Shown: piece by piece, positions 43,601-51,977 of the stretch
Position numbering within the stretch: the first letter of the stretch is position 1
Layout of the letters: every line of letters starts with the position of its first letter
Assembly (NCBI RefSeq): GCF_013375035.1
Contig: NZ_CP056032.1
Span: 1 to 64,000 of the forward strand
Direction of reading: 5' to 3'
DNA length: 64,000 bases
Source of the DNA: Spirosoma sp. KUDC1026
GTDB lineage: Bacteria; Bacteroidota; Bacteroidia; Cytophagales; Spirosomataceae
The notes under the pieces: model-generated
Database searches by the model: none
The model's input: the letters and a program-made list of their open reading frames with translations, nothing else
Told to the model about the DNA's origin: nothing
Position numbers and translations under genes: made by a program

Positions 43601-43858
43601 GCTGCCGACCTGAACCTCCTGCGACTGCATCCCCACAAAACTGAACACCAGTACGGTATTGTCGTTGGGAACGTTAATCGAGTACTGGCCATCCGAGTCA
43701 GTATTCGTCCCTGTCGTTGTGCCTTTGATAATGACCGATGCGCCGGGAATATCGGTTCCATCGTCGCCGGAAGTAATCTTCCCCGTGATTCGTCTACCCT
43801 GCGCCATAGCGGATATACAGACTATAGACACGAGTAAAGTCAGTAGTAATTGCTTCAT
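40661..43858 (-). CDS. SusC/RagA-like TonB-dependent outer-membrane receptor
   Basis: A 1065-residue importer. Signal LLLTLLVSIVCISAMAQG, then a carboxypeptidase-regulatory-like domain (about 22-100; GKITSGDDGTDIPGASVI), the TonB-box region LQEVVITAQG, the plug domain (GVSGTGTNITIRGFSSITG) and a 22-strand barrel to the C-terminal RIGGTLKLTF. Uptake of oligomers is powered by TonB-ExbBD, which is not in the window. It opens a three-gene operon with SusD and a small lipoprotein. The upstream 337-base region is AT-rich. No hybrid two-component or anti-sigma gene is adjacent, so the inducer is not identifiable. Confidence 0.95.
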   Translation of the reverse strand: MKQLLLTLLVSIVCISAMAQGRRITGKITSGDDGTDIPGASVIIKGTTTGTNTDSDGQYSINVPNDNTVLVFSFVGMQSQEVQVGSRSVIDITLSSDSKQLQEVVITAQGIVREKKALGYAVTSLDKKLIEDRPQADVGRILQGKIPGVNITATSGVSGTGTNITIRGFSSITGSTQPLFVVDGVPFNSSTNSRGGFTAGGQSASSRFLDLDPNNIENVSVLKGLAATVTYGDQGRNGVILVTTKNGSRKARPTEVSITQSFFTNRAHLPTYQNEYVGGFQQNLGYFFSNFGPTLGEAAIYPSQNTNTALTQHPYAFFSVAATRNALAPYVASVSPYKMQIYPDNVRDFFRTGKISTTSVNVAGGSEKVSYNVSASYNNEQGYIPDNGLRKFNLGLGLNAQLSKKVSVITSFNFANTDQFSPPLNAAQGNNTLGGFPSVLANVMFTPRQVDLMGWPYEDPVTGGTVYFRSGNDIPNPRWILNNYKTTGVVNRFFTTTSVNYDITKDLMLLYKVGLDTYTENQEYKFNKGGVDLVNGYYNTYDVRNTIWDNSLILSYNKPVSDKFTVSARIGGNMRNDRFAGTSVVSQNQLARNLFRHSNFIDNVAANSTVEQTRIGIFGEITADFHDYLYLNLAGRNDWTSTVEVANRQIFYPSASLSFVPTSAFAGIQNGNVVNFLKLRAGVGTSAGFPNPYSTRNVLNQSARGWLTPAGTTVQTHSVDDVLGNPNLKPELHTEYEAGIEGRLFNNILNFDVTVYQRNTRDLITNTPLDASTGYTATTINIGKIRNEGIELNLSGTFFKTPSFSWNPTLVFSRNRPKVLDLGGTLQEVQVAGFGGSLGNYAIVGQPFNVIKGTGFRKNEAGQYIIDGGGYLLATTSPVVLGDPNPAFTSSLINTFNYKGLSLEVMVAYRHGGAMYSTTAGSLLGRGLTIDNSLERGVDRAQTLVIPGVKLADGTPNNIQITSSDFYFNNYYFFGDEGRIYDGSTVRLQEVSLSYQLPKRVIGKMFKSASVSLTGNNLWYRALYFPKGLNFDTDNLGLGVGNGLGFEFLTGPSSRRIGGTLKLTF

Positions 43859-44130
43859 CGTACACTAAGCAGTTTTAGGTTAATCAGTCGAAATATATAA
43901 AATCAATCGAAAACCATTTTAATCCTCATTTAATAATTTTTTAGAATTAAATTCTATACGTTAAAATAATACCAGTATTTTATTTCAATGTACTAGTCAA
44001 CAACGAGTAAGGCTTAGTGTGAAAAGCTGCTACGTTACGTTTTTAAGCATATGTCTGACTTTTAAGTATTTTCACTTAATGCGCACATCAACGCCACAAT
44101 GTCTGCCGGATTAGCTAATTGCATAAAAAA
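43859..44130 (-). other. AT-rich control region upstream of the SusC gene
   Basis: No gene. On the minus strand a TATATTTC (43890-43897) resembles the Bacteroidota -7 element with one change. Further upstream TAGAATTAAATTCTA (43942-43956) is a perfect 7-base palindrome around one base and could be an operator. The rest shows no structure I can interpret. Confidence 0.35.
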
Positions 44131-44176
44131 ATCCTCTGGCCCGACTCCTTATTCGGGAGTTAGTTACCAGAGGATC
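44131..44176 (-). terminator. Terminator after the DUF1624 gene
   Basis: ATCCTCTGG at 44132-44140 pairs with CCAGAGGAT at 44168-44176. A further short stem (ACTCC/GGAGT) sits in the loop, and reading leftwards it ends in a T-run (complement of 44126-44132). Confidence 0.75.
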
Positions 44177-44195
44177 TTCAGAAGCGGCAATCAGA

Positions 44196-45350
44196 TTATA
44201 CGTAGCGGGTGAGCAGGTTTTGATGATCCGCTTTGTACCGTCCGTACCAGCGGCAGAGCGGGTATAAAATAGCGACAAGGCCTATCCAGATCAGGTAGAC
44301 AACGAGCAGATTTACGCCCGACCCCGGTGGTCGTCCGAAGCTAAGCGGACCGACGATCAGGTCACTAAGTTTATACCCCTGACTCAGCATCATTCCGATC
44401 ATGGCGCCTTTCACCAGATACCAGTGAATGAGGTAATAAAACAGGGGGACTTTGCCATACGTTATCAGCCAGCGGCAGAATGGATTCATTACGCCGTCGG
44501 CTGTCCACAAAATCATAAACATGATTCCCAGCATGAGCAAAGCATATAGCAGCGACGGCGGGTATTTGCTGACATTTATAAAGGAAAGTACGGTGAATAG
44601 TGTGTCCTTCTGCACCGACCACGGAGCACCATCCCCGTAGACATTGACGAAGCGTAGCACCAGAAACAGCCCCAGCGACAGTACTCCCAGTTTCAGCAAC
44701 TGCCGTTTTCGCTGCCCGGCGGGTTGCGTAAAGACAGAACCACTGGCGTAACCCAGTAGCATGATTCCAAACCAGGGAACGATCGGGTAAGCCACCAGCA
44801 GCATAAACTGCGGACTGACAGGAAAGAGCTGTGTTCTGAACAGGAGCGACCACAGCAACTGTACGGCCGGATTTGAAAAAGGAGGAACCAGTAAGAGCAG
44901 GTCGTGCAGAACGACAATACTGAGACCAATCCCAGCCAACCAGCGAACGGGCAGTTTTGCCATTCCTGACAGGAGCATCAGGCCAGTACCAATCACAAAA
45001 ATGACCTGGAGCATCAACGTTCGAAACTGCAGATCTGTCCAGAAGGCAAAATTGATCAGCGTTAGTTCAAGTATCAGCAGTACCAGCCCCCGCTTAAGCA
45101 ACCAGAAGCGCCGGTCGGCCGTATTACGTCGGCTCAACGATAGGTACGCCGACGTGCCCGACAGAAAAACAAACGTCGGGGCGCAGAGGTGCGTGATCCA
45201 GCGTGTCAGAAAAAGTGACGCTGTGGTGGTCGACAGGTCCGTAGGGTCCTGCGTCAGGGCGGGCGTATGAAGCAGATCCCGAACGTGGTCCAGGGCCATG
45301 ACGACCATCACCAGCCCCCGCGTTACGTCAATAGTGTGGATACGGTTCAA
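44196..45350 (-). CDS. DUF1624 membrane acyltransferase-like protein
   Basis: A 384-residue protein with about ten membrane helices, starting MNRIHTIDVTRGLVMVVMAL. The DHVRD motif near residue 21 and FVFLSGTSAYLSLSR are typical of the DUF1624/heparan-alpha-glucosaminide N-acetyltransferase-like group, where a conserved histidine carries an acetyl across the membrane. The acyl acceptor is unknown. Length is normal for the family. It is a single gene with its own terminator; the 257 bases upstream hold a protease terminator and no other clear site. Confidence 0.85.
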   Translation of the reverse strand: MNRIHTIDVTRGLVMVVMALDHVRDLLHTPALTQDPTDLSTTTASLFLTRWITHLCAPTFVFLSGTSAYLSLSRRNTADRRFWLLKRGLVLLILELTLINFAFWTDLQFRTLMLQVIFVIGTGLMLLSGMAKLPVRWLAGIGLSIVVLHDLLLLVPPFSNPAVQLLWSLLFRTQLFPVSPQFMLLVAYPIVPWFGIMLLGYASGSVFTQPAGQRKRQLLKLGVLSLGLFLVLRFVNVYGDGAPWSVQKDTLFTVLSFINVSKYPPSLLYALLMLGIMFMILWTADGVMNPFCRWLITYGKVPLFYYLIHWYLVKGAMIGMMLSQGYKLSDLIVGPLSFGRPPGSGVNLLVVYLIWIGLVAILYPLCRWYGRYKADHQNLLTRYV

Positions 45351-45540
45351 TGAGAAAAGGCTAATACGTTTATTGATAGTTGTTTCTCAACTATATTAGT
45401 GCAAACTATAGGTTTATCCGCCAACATAAAAGCCTTCCTTTTCCTCATCCTGCTTAGGACCATCCCAGGCATTTTCAGGGCTTACGCATGCGGCCGTTTT
45501 TCGACTGGGAGCACCAGCTATACTACCAGGGGTTTATCCA

Positions 45541-45586
45541 AACTGGCATTGCCCCGGCTACGTTGGTAACCGGGGCAGTGCCAGTT
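45541..45586 (-). terminator. Hairpin after the subtilase gene
   Basis: AACTGGCATTGCCCCGG at 45541-45557 pairs with 45570-45586 (17 positions, one G:T pair). No T-run follows, so termination may need a factor. Confidence 0.55.
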
Positions 45587-45607
45587 CGAAAATAAGCCGT
45601 CGCAAGC

Positions 45608-48600
45608 CTACTGTTTAATCAGCTTAACGGCTTCCTGCTGACCCGGGGTACTGACGTGCAGCATGTACATACCCGGCGAGCGACCAATCCGGATATCCAC
45701 TCGTTCAACAGTGCCCGCCCGGTCAACGGTAACCGTCTGGATGCTGCGTCCCTGGCTGTCAACGCTACGTACCACCACAGGCTGTTCGTTGGCGCCACGT
45801 AACTCGATTGAAACAAGCTCATTCAGTGCTGGATTGCCCAGTACGGCAACGGATAGTTTCTCCGACACTTCCAGCGCAGGCCGGGCATTGCTGGTACAGG
45901 CCGCCAGCCAGTTGTAGGTATAGGTAGCCATGTCAGATGTACCGGCCTGCATTGCCTGCAGCGTTACCGTTGGATTATCAGTATATAGCGATACCGAATA
46001 CGGGCCAGCCGCCATAGTTGGCAGGGTTTCGTTACGTACCTGGAAGGTAACGGGCTGACCGCTTAGGCCGCTGTAGGTCGGCGTAAAGGTCACCCGGCGT
46101 AAACCCGGCGATAATGTCTGACAGCTTATTGTATTCACGCTCGTAATGGCGAAGTTACCCACCGGCGTCGACCCGTTCACGGTAATGGTGAAGGTTGCAC
46201 TTGTCGAGCCAGCCGCGTTTGTGCCGGTTATTGTTACCAGTGCGGTCTGACCCATGGTCGGCGTACCGTTGATAAGGTGATTGACCGCATCGAAGTTCAG
46301 GCCCGCTGGCAATCCGCTGGCCGAATATGTAATCGGCATGGTTCCCGAAAAAGCGGGGATGACGTAGCTGAAGAAGCTGCCCACCGTAGCGGTCTGGTTC
46401 GGAATAGTTGGGGCCACGGGTGGTGTATTCGTCGGGCTTGAGCAGGCCGACAACCAGTTGTAGCTATAGGTAGCCGTACCGGCTGTTCCCGCCTGGGTAG
46501 CCCGCAGCGTAACCGTCGGGTTATCGGTGTATAGCGATACTGAATACGGACCAGCCGCCATGGTCGGCAGCGTCTCGTTAACAACCTGGAAGGTTACGGG
46601 CTGACCGCTCAGACCACTGTAAATCGGCATGAACGTCAATCGGCGCAGACCGGGCGACAGAACCTCACAGTTTACGGTATTTACGCCCGTAATGTCAAAA
46701 TTACCACCCACTGCCGATGCACTCACGGTAATGGTAAAGATGCCGCTCCCCGACCCGGCCGAGTTCGTGCCCGTCACCGTCACCGACGAGACCTGTGCCA
46801 TCGTCGGCGTACCGCTGATCATGCGGCTCCCGGCGTCAAAACTCAACCCCGCCGGTAAACCACTCGCGGAGTACGTAATCGGGCTTGTACCCGAGAAAGC
46901 AGGCACTATGTACATAAACGCCGTTCCCACCGTAGCCATCTGGTTCGGGATAGACGGGGCCACGGGAGCTGTTGCCGTCGGGGCTCCCGGAATGATGGTA
47001 AACGTAAACATTGTACCAACCGTCAGGCTGCCCGGATCGGTTGCCACCACTGTTACCGAAAAGGGTGAACCAGCCGCTGTCGTCGGTGTACCGCTGATCG
47101 TTGCCGGTGCCATAAAGCTCAGACCGGGAGGCAATCCGCTAACCGATAGCGCTAAAGAACCCGGCGTTTCGGCATCAGTAAAGGTGGTAGACGGAATGAC
47201 ATAGGTGTATGCCTGACCAACCGTAGCCGACTGAGGAGGAATCGCGTTAGCAACTGTCGGTGCAGTGTTGCTCATCATTACGGCTCTGTCGGCCTGTACA
47301 AAGCCGTAGCCCGTTCTTGGATCGTAACCTGTATCAAAACCCGCCGTCAGTTCGTCATCCATATCCAGCGCTGTCTGTTCAAGAATAGTCATCACTTGAT
47401 TGGGCGACAGCCGGTTACCACTACGTTGCTGCATAAGCGCGGCCACAGCGGCAGCGTGGGGAGCCGCGGCCGATGTTCCGAAGAAATTCGGGAATCCATC
47501 CCCATCGGAGTCACTGCCGAAGAAAGTGGTGTTTGCGCCATCGGCTGCCGTGATCTCTGGTTTCTGTCGGGTAACGCTTTGTATACGCTGCCCGGCCGTG
47601 TTGAACAGAATGGGCGTACCACCCAGCGACGAGAAGCCTTCGATAATGGCGGTAGTGAGGGTATTGTTATAAACGGGCGTGTTCCGGTAGTAAGCCGCGC
47701 CGGTAGCGATAGCGCCAGCCGCGTTCGGGTGCCCAACACAGGTTGAACTTCTCGTTGCGTATTCAGTCGTGATCGTGTAGCCATTCGTGAAAGCAACCCA
47801 CTTGATCACCGACGGAGCCGGTCCTGAATACCGGGCGACAACCAGTTCGAACGTAACAGTCGTCGAGCTGGTATTGGACAGGACGGCGATTTCAACCGGG
47901 TCTCCGCCAATGTTATTATTGTAGCTGGACAAGCTTCCCTGAAACACGCCCCCCCGATAGACCAGTAAGTCCATATCAGTTTGTGCACCAGCCCCGCCAC
48001 TCACTGAAGCGAACGGATTATCCCATTGGAGCCCGACATAGATACTGCTTCTGGCCGGAACCGTAACCGATTGAAAGACATCGCCCCCACCGAAATTATG
48101 GGCTCCTACGTACGGATCACTAGCGCCAAACGGTCCTACAAATGGCGTATTGGCGTAGGTATTCTGGTAGGAGTTCCGGGCGTGGTTACCGGCCGATGAG
48201 AAATAGGTTACGTTACGGGTATTTTTCACGTCATCGACCGCCTGCGCAATGATACCATCCTGGAAATAAGGTTCGGCAAAGTAGAATACGTCATCGACAA
48301 TAATATTGCAGGCAGCAGCTGCCAGATCCCGAATTCCTTTAGCGAAGGCCACCTGGCCCTTAAACGCCGTATTAAAAGCAAGGGCAGCACCTGGTGCCAG
48401 GTCATGAATTAACTCAATCATACCGCGCCCTTCATCCGATGCATCCGGGTCAATGAAGTCATCGATGACCTGAACATTAGCCGGCAGATCACCTGATGCA
48501 ACCCCTGCTGGCGCTCCCCCCAGCGAGTTATAGGAGTCCGACAGAACGCCTATCTTAGAGCCGCTTCCCGTTACGTTGTAAAGCTGCTTCGCCAAATCGG

Positions 48601-49060
48601 CTTTCATAGCCCGGTCAGCCTGCGAGGTTACGAGCCCTACGTTGTGCATGGGTTTGTAGGCAGGCCGGGCAAATCGGAGCGCGCTGAGTTCTTTCAACTC
48701 ATTGATTTTATCGACGGGCAGATAGCCTGTAACCATCTGTTTCTCGACGAGCCCATCCGTCAGCCCCAGCGCCTGCAGTTGGGCCAGTAATGTGCTGCCA
48801 TCCTGTCCGTCAACAACCACAGCTTCGATAGCGATGGTATTGTTTTTTCGCATAAACTGAGCTTCACGCTCCGTACCCTGCAGTTCGGGCGGCAGATTAG
48901 ACGAAGTCGTCATACTCTGCTGCTGAACGGCCAGCAGGTCAATCGTAATTTTTGCCTCGGAAGCCGTTCGTTTTATCGATTTCTGCGCGTAGGATACCGT
49001 TGTCAGCAATAGCAGAAATGCGGTTAGCCAACTGTATATATTTCTCGTAAAATTCGTCAT
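45608..49060 (-). CDS. T9SS-secreted subtilisin-like protease with Ig-like repeats
   Basis: A 1150-residue protein. Signal peptide 1-25 (LTAFLLLLTTVSYAQ); S8 catalytic domain about 165-595 with D175 in GVLSDSYN, oxyanion Asn in SSAGNHA (N292) and nucleophile S530 in GTSAAAPH. At the usual histidine position stands ASDEGRGM (E210), so the triad may use Glu as in sedolisin-like variants. From 599 come a putative Ig domain and then a 175-residue module present twice in tandem (699-873 and 881-1055), each an Ig-like unit plus a second beta unit. The last 85 residues form a type A T9SS sorting domain ending QEAVKLIKQ. The protein is exported and probably surface-attached. Single gene. Confidence 0.88.
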   Translation of the reverse strand: MTNFTRNIYSWLTAFLLLLTTVSYAQKSIKRTASEAKITIDLLAVQQQSMTTSSNLPPELQGTEREAQFMRKNNTIAIEAVVVDGQDGSTLLAQLQALGLTDGLVEKQMVTGYLPVDKINELKELSALRFARPAYKPMHNVGLVTSQADRAMKADLAKQLYNVTGSGSKIGVLSDSYNSLGGAPAGVASGDLPANVQVIDDFIDPDASDEGRGMIELIHDLAPGAALAFNTAFKGQVAFAKGIRDLAAAACNIIVDDVFYFAEPYFQDGIIAQAVDDVKNTRNVTYFSSAGNHARNSYQNTYANTPFVGPFGASDPYVGAHNFGGGDVFQSVTVPARSSIYVGLQWDNPFASVSGGAGAQTDMDLLVYRGGVFQGSLSSYNNNIGGDPVEIAVLSNTSSTTVTFELVVARYSGPAPSVIKWVAFTNGYTITTEYATRSSTCVGHPNAAGAIATGAAYYRNTPVYNNTLTTAIIEGFSSLGGTPILFNTAGQRIQSVTRQKPEITAADGANTTFFGSDSDGDGFPNFFGTSAAAPHAAAVAALMQQRSGNRLSPNQVMTILEQTALDMDDELTAGFDTGYDPRTGYGFVQADRAVMMSNTAPTVANAIPPQSATVGQAYTYVIPSTTFTDAETPGSLALSVSGLPPGLSFMAPATISGTPTTAAGSPFSVTVVATDPGSLTVGTMFTFTIIPGAPTATAPVAPSIPNQMATVGTAFMYIVPAFSGTSPITYSASGLPAGLSFDAGSRMISGTPTMAQVSSVTVTGTNSAGSGSGIFTITVSASAVGGNFDITGVNTVNCEVLSPGLRRLTFMPIYSGLSGQPVTFQVVNETLPTMAAGPYSVSLYTDNPTVTLRATQAGTAGTATYSYNWLSACSSPTNTPPVAPTIPNQTATVGSFFSYVIPAFSGTMPITYSASGLPAGLNFDAVNHLINGTPTMGQTALVTITGTNAAGSTSATFTITVNGSTPVGNFAITSVNTISCQTLSPGLRRVTFTPTYSGLSGQPVTFQVRNETLPTMAAGPYSVSLYTDNPTVTLQAMQAGTSDMATYTYNWLAACTSNARPALEVSEKLSVAVLGNPALNELVSIELRGANEQPVVVRSVDSQGRSIQTVTVDRAGTVERVDIRIGRSPGMYMLHVSTPGQQEAVKLIKQ
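45896..46966. repeat. Tandem 525-base duplication inside the subtilase gene
   Basis: Codons 699-873 (46966 to 46442) and 881-1055 (46420 to 45896) encode near-identical modules, joined by seven codons. Shared strings include ITYSASGLPAGL, LSPGLRR and PYSVSLYTDNPTVTL. It can expand or contract by recombination. Confidence 0.85.
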
Positions 49061-49508
49061 GATCGTCTCAAATGGGTTAGTTAGAAGATGTTGGTTTTAA
49101 GCACGTCAAGCTAAACTCAGTACACCGGTGGGGGCCTAAGCCTCTTTTTACATTTGCCAGTACTCATGTGCAATTATTTCTTGGACAAGTATAACATTTG
49201 CTCAATATAGCGCATAGATATGCGGTCAATCATCAAGTAGTCAGCTCTATATTTAGTATTATTTACCTAGTGGTATGCACCTCCTTATTTTATCTCACAA
49301 AGCACTCATAGTCAATGATTTATATAAGTAAATCATTGACTTATTAAGTAACAACATGTACCCGTTTAAAGAAAAATAGCTACAGGCAATCCAGATAGTT
49401 TCATGAACCGTATATTCTTATACAGAGGTCGTCTTTAAAGCGGCTCGTTCTGTTTCGGAAAACAGCCTTACGAAGGGCAGATTAAACTTCTTATTTGCAG
49501 ATCAGTTT
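49061..49508. other. Long divergent intergenic region with a 13-base palindrome
   Basis: 448 bases without a gene between the divergent subtilase and YkvA genes. AGTCAATGATTTA at 49310-49322 is matched by its exact complement at 49329-49341 around a six-base gap. It could be an operator serving either side or a small hairpin. The rest is AT-rich; I see no consensus promoter. Confidence 0.4.
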
Positions 49509-50042
49509 ATGGATTATCCGGAGACTTTTTGCGTTACCAGTCAGGAATCACAAGCGCAGGTTGACGAGTTATTACGATCCCCCAAACCAATGGCGAATAA
49601 GAGTCTGATTACCCGAATTTTAAGCTCGATTTTCTTTAAGCGGGCCAATATTGGTGCCGTTCGATACGCACGGAACGCCAAAAGTCTGTTTGGCCTGATC
49701 AGCGAAGCGATCAATAAAAGCGGTGGTTTGTCTGGTAAGAATATCGCGGCTTTTAAAGATCAGCTGTTCATTGTTACCCGCCTGCTGAAAGCATATGCCT
49801 CGGGCGAGTACCGGCAGATTCCCTGGAAGACGCTGATCCGGATCATTGCGGTGCTAATCTATTTCGTATCGCCGATCGATATTCTGCCCGACTTTTTGCC
49901 GATCGTTGGTTTCACGGATGACATTGCTCTGATGCTCTGGCTTTTTAGTGGCCTGAAAGACGATCTGGATAAATTCAGCGAGTGGGAAACCACAAACGAA
50001 GCGGCTCAGAACACGAACCTGAAGACGATTAAAATCGGCTAA
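49509..50042 (+). CDS. YkvA/DUF1232 family membrane protein
   Basis: A 177-residue protein whose C-terminal part holds the DUF1232 motif: IRIIAVLIYFVSPIDILPDF (the ISPIDLIPD-type core), followed by VGFTDDIALMLWLF. One or two hydrophobic segments anchor it in the inner membrane. The first 100 residues are basic and helical without known features. No function is established for the family. It begins at ATG 49509 and is followed by the TatA gene after 71 bases, which has its own promoter. Confidence 0.85.
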   Translation: MDYPETFCVTSQESQAQVDELLRSPKPMANKSLITRILSSIFFKRANIGAVRYARNAKSLFGLISEAINKSGGLSGKNIAAFKDQLFIVTRLLKAYASGEYRQIPWKTLIRIIAVLIYFVSPIDILPDFLPIVGFTDDIALMLWLFSGLKDDLDKFSEWETTNEAAQNTNLKTIKIG

Positions 50043-50082
50043 CTTTCCCTGGTAGTTAGTAGATTATCCAAAAAGAGTGTTT

Positions 50083-50090
50083 TATATTTG
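50083..50090 (+). promoter_or_regulatory. Bacteroidota -7 element for the TatA gene
   Basis: TATATTTG matches TAnnTTTG, 23 bases before the ATG. The -33 element is weak (TTAG at 50056-50059). Confidence 0.5.
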
Positions 50091-50113
50091 CACATATTCA
50101 AATCCCAAAAACA

Positions 50114-50320
50114 ATGATTTCATCGAGCCTTTTTCTTATTATGGGTTTGGGCAGTCAGGAAATGATTCTGATCTTCCTGGCATTGCTTCTGTTGTTCGGC
50201 GCGAAGAAAATTCCCGAACTGGCACGGGGCCTCGGTAAAGGTATTCGCGAATTCAAGGATGCCACGAAAGACGTTCGTGACAACATCGAGGATAGCCTGA
50301 AAGAGTCGGAGACGAAATAA
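50114..50320 (+). CDS. tatA: Twin-arginine translocase subunit TatA/TatE
   Basis: A 68-residue inner-membrane protein that forms the pore for folded proteins with twin-arginine signals. One hydrophobic helix (MILIFLALLLLFGAKKIPEL) with the FG hinge and IPELARGLGKGIREFK amphipathic helix is diagnostic. The tail is acidic and short. Its partner tatC is not in the window. The gene is followed at once by a long perfect hairpin. Confidence 0.93.
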   Translation: MISSSLFLIMGLGSQEMILIFLALLLLFGAKKIPELARGLGKGIREFKDATKDVRDNIEDSLKESETK

Positions 50321-50333
50321 TCAAATGTAGTAT

Positions 50334-50382
50334 AAACAGACAATCGAGTGGTCTCAAACGGGGGCCACTCGATTGTCTGTTT
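50334..50382 (+). terminator. Terminator after the TatA gene
   Basis: A perfect 18-base stem pairs AAACAGACAATCGAGTGG (50334-50351) with 50365-50382. A 13-base loop and TTTT close it. Confidence 0.85.
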
Positions 50383-50480
50383 TCGCTTGTACCCATTGGT
50401 GAACGCGCACACTAGCTCAGGCTATAAGTCCAGCTTTTGTACCTGTTGAACCAACCAAGCTATTTACCCCTTCCTTTATT

Positions 50481-51914
50481 TTGACTTTTTACCGAAGCTT
50501 TTCCAGCGTTCAGGCCGACCTTTCGGCCGGACGTATTACCTGCCGCCAACTGGTCGATATATACCTGACCCGCATCGACGAGCAGCAGCACCTGAACGCG
50601 TTCACGGAGGTGTATGCCGATGAAGCCCGGCAGCAGGCGCAGCTCATTGATCAGAAACTACAGACTGGCTCTGCAGGCCGGCTGGCGGGTATGGTTATCG
50701 GTATCAAAGACGTGCTGAGTTACACAGGACACAGCGTCCGGGCGGCCAGCAAGATGCTGGATACGTTTACGGCGCAGTTTACAGCTACGGCTGTACAGCG
50801 GCTGCTGGACGAAGACGCCATCATCATCGGGCGGCAGAACTGCGATGAGTTCGCGATGGGCTCCTCCAACGAGAACTCGGCTTTTGGCCCGGTACGCAAT
50901 GCCGCCAACCCCGAGCGGGTGCCGGGTGGATCGTCCGGTGGGTCGGCGGTGGCCGTACAGGCTGGTCTTTGCCTGGCCAGCATCGGCTCCGATACGGGCG
51001 GCTCGGTTCGTCAGCCAGCCGCTTTCTGTGGAGTTGTCGGTCTGAAGCCCAGCTACGGACGTATCAGTCGCTGGGGACTTATTGCCTATGCGTCTTCGTT
51101 TGATTGTATCGGCCCGGTTGCCAATACCGTCGATGACGCAGCACTCCTGCTCGAAATCATGGCGGGTCCGGACGATTTCGACAGCACCGTTTCCAGTCAG
51201 CCCGTTGCTGCTTATTCGCAGGCGCAGCTTCCCGATCGCCCACTACGTATTGCCTACCTGCGGGATGGTGTGGATAGTCCGGGGGTTGATGCCAGCATCC
51301 GGGAGGCTACCCAACAAAAAATTGACGCACTCCGGGCGGCCGGTCATACGGTCGAACCCGTTGAGCTGTCGCTGCTCAACTACCTGCTCCCAACGTACTA
51401 CATCCTGACTACGGCCGAAGCCTCGTCGAACCTGTCCCGTTTCGATGGCGTCCGATACGGCTATCGCAGTGAAACGCCGGTCAACACATCGGCCAACGCA
51501 CTTTTGTCGTTGTACAAAAACAGCCGGACAGAGGGGTTTGGGAAAGAGGTGCGGAAACGAATTCTGCTCGGTACGTTCGTGCTCAGTGCGAGCTATTACG
51601 ACGCTTATTACACGAAAGCGCAGCAGGTACGTCGGTTGATCCGCGAGGAAACTGAGCGCGTGTTTGCCCAGTACGATTTTCTGCTCTCCCCCACGACACC
51701 AAGCCCGGCCTTTAAACTGGGCGAAAAATCCGACGCAGCCGATCCATTACAGATGTACCTGGCCGATATTTTCACCGTGCAGGCTAACGTAGTCGGGTAT
51801 CCGGCGATTTCGGTGCCCAATGGCACTGACGCGAACGGATTGCCCATTGGTCTGCAGCTAATGGCACCTCCATTCGCCGAAGCTGCGTTGGTAGCGCTGG
51901 CTAAAACCTTGTAG
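50481..51914 (+). CDS. gatA: Aspartyl/glutamyl-tRNA amidotransferase subunit A
   Basis: The amidase subunit that makes ammonia from glutamine for transamidation of Glu-tRNAGln or Asp-tRNAAsn. The 477-residue protein has the catalytic lysine in GIKDVL, GGSSGGSA and SDTGGSVRQPAAF with the two serines, and the GatA-specific ASSNLSRFDGVRYGYR. The proposed start is TTG 50481 (MTFYRSFSSVQADL). No in-frame ATG occurs until residue 73, past the family N-terminus, so a non-ATG start is required. gatB and gatC are not nearby. The protein is cytosolic. It is followed by the lytic transglycosylase gene after 63 bases. Confidence 0.92.
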   Translation: MTFYRSFSSVQADLSAGRITCRQLVDIYLTRIDEQQHLNAFTEVYADEARQQAQLIDQKLQTGSAGRLAGMVIGIKDVLSYTGHSVRAASKMLDTFTAQFTATAVQRLLDEDAIIIGRQNCDEFAMGSSNENSAFGPVRNAANPERVPGGSSGGSAVAVQAGLCLASIGSDTGGSVRQPAAFCGVVGLKPSYGRISRWGLIAYASSFDCIGPVANTVDDAALLLEIMAGPDDFDSTVSSQPVAAYSQAQLPDRPLRIAYLRDGVDSPGVDASIREATQQKIDALRAAGHTVEPVELSLLNYLLPTYYILTTAEASSNLSRFDGVRYGYRSETPVNTSANALLSLYKNSRTEGFGKEVRKRILLGTFVLSASYYDAYYTKAQQVRRLIREETERVFAQYDFLLSPTTPSPAFKLGEKSDAADPLQMYLADIFTVQANVVGYPAISVPNGTDANGLPIGLQLMAPPFAEAALVALAKTL

Positions 51915-51977
51915 CGGTTGTCATCGGCACCCGAGATTGAGACGTAACGTAACATGAACCTAGTTAAGTAAATCGAC

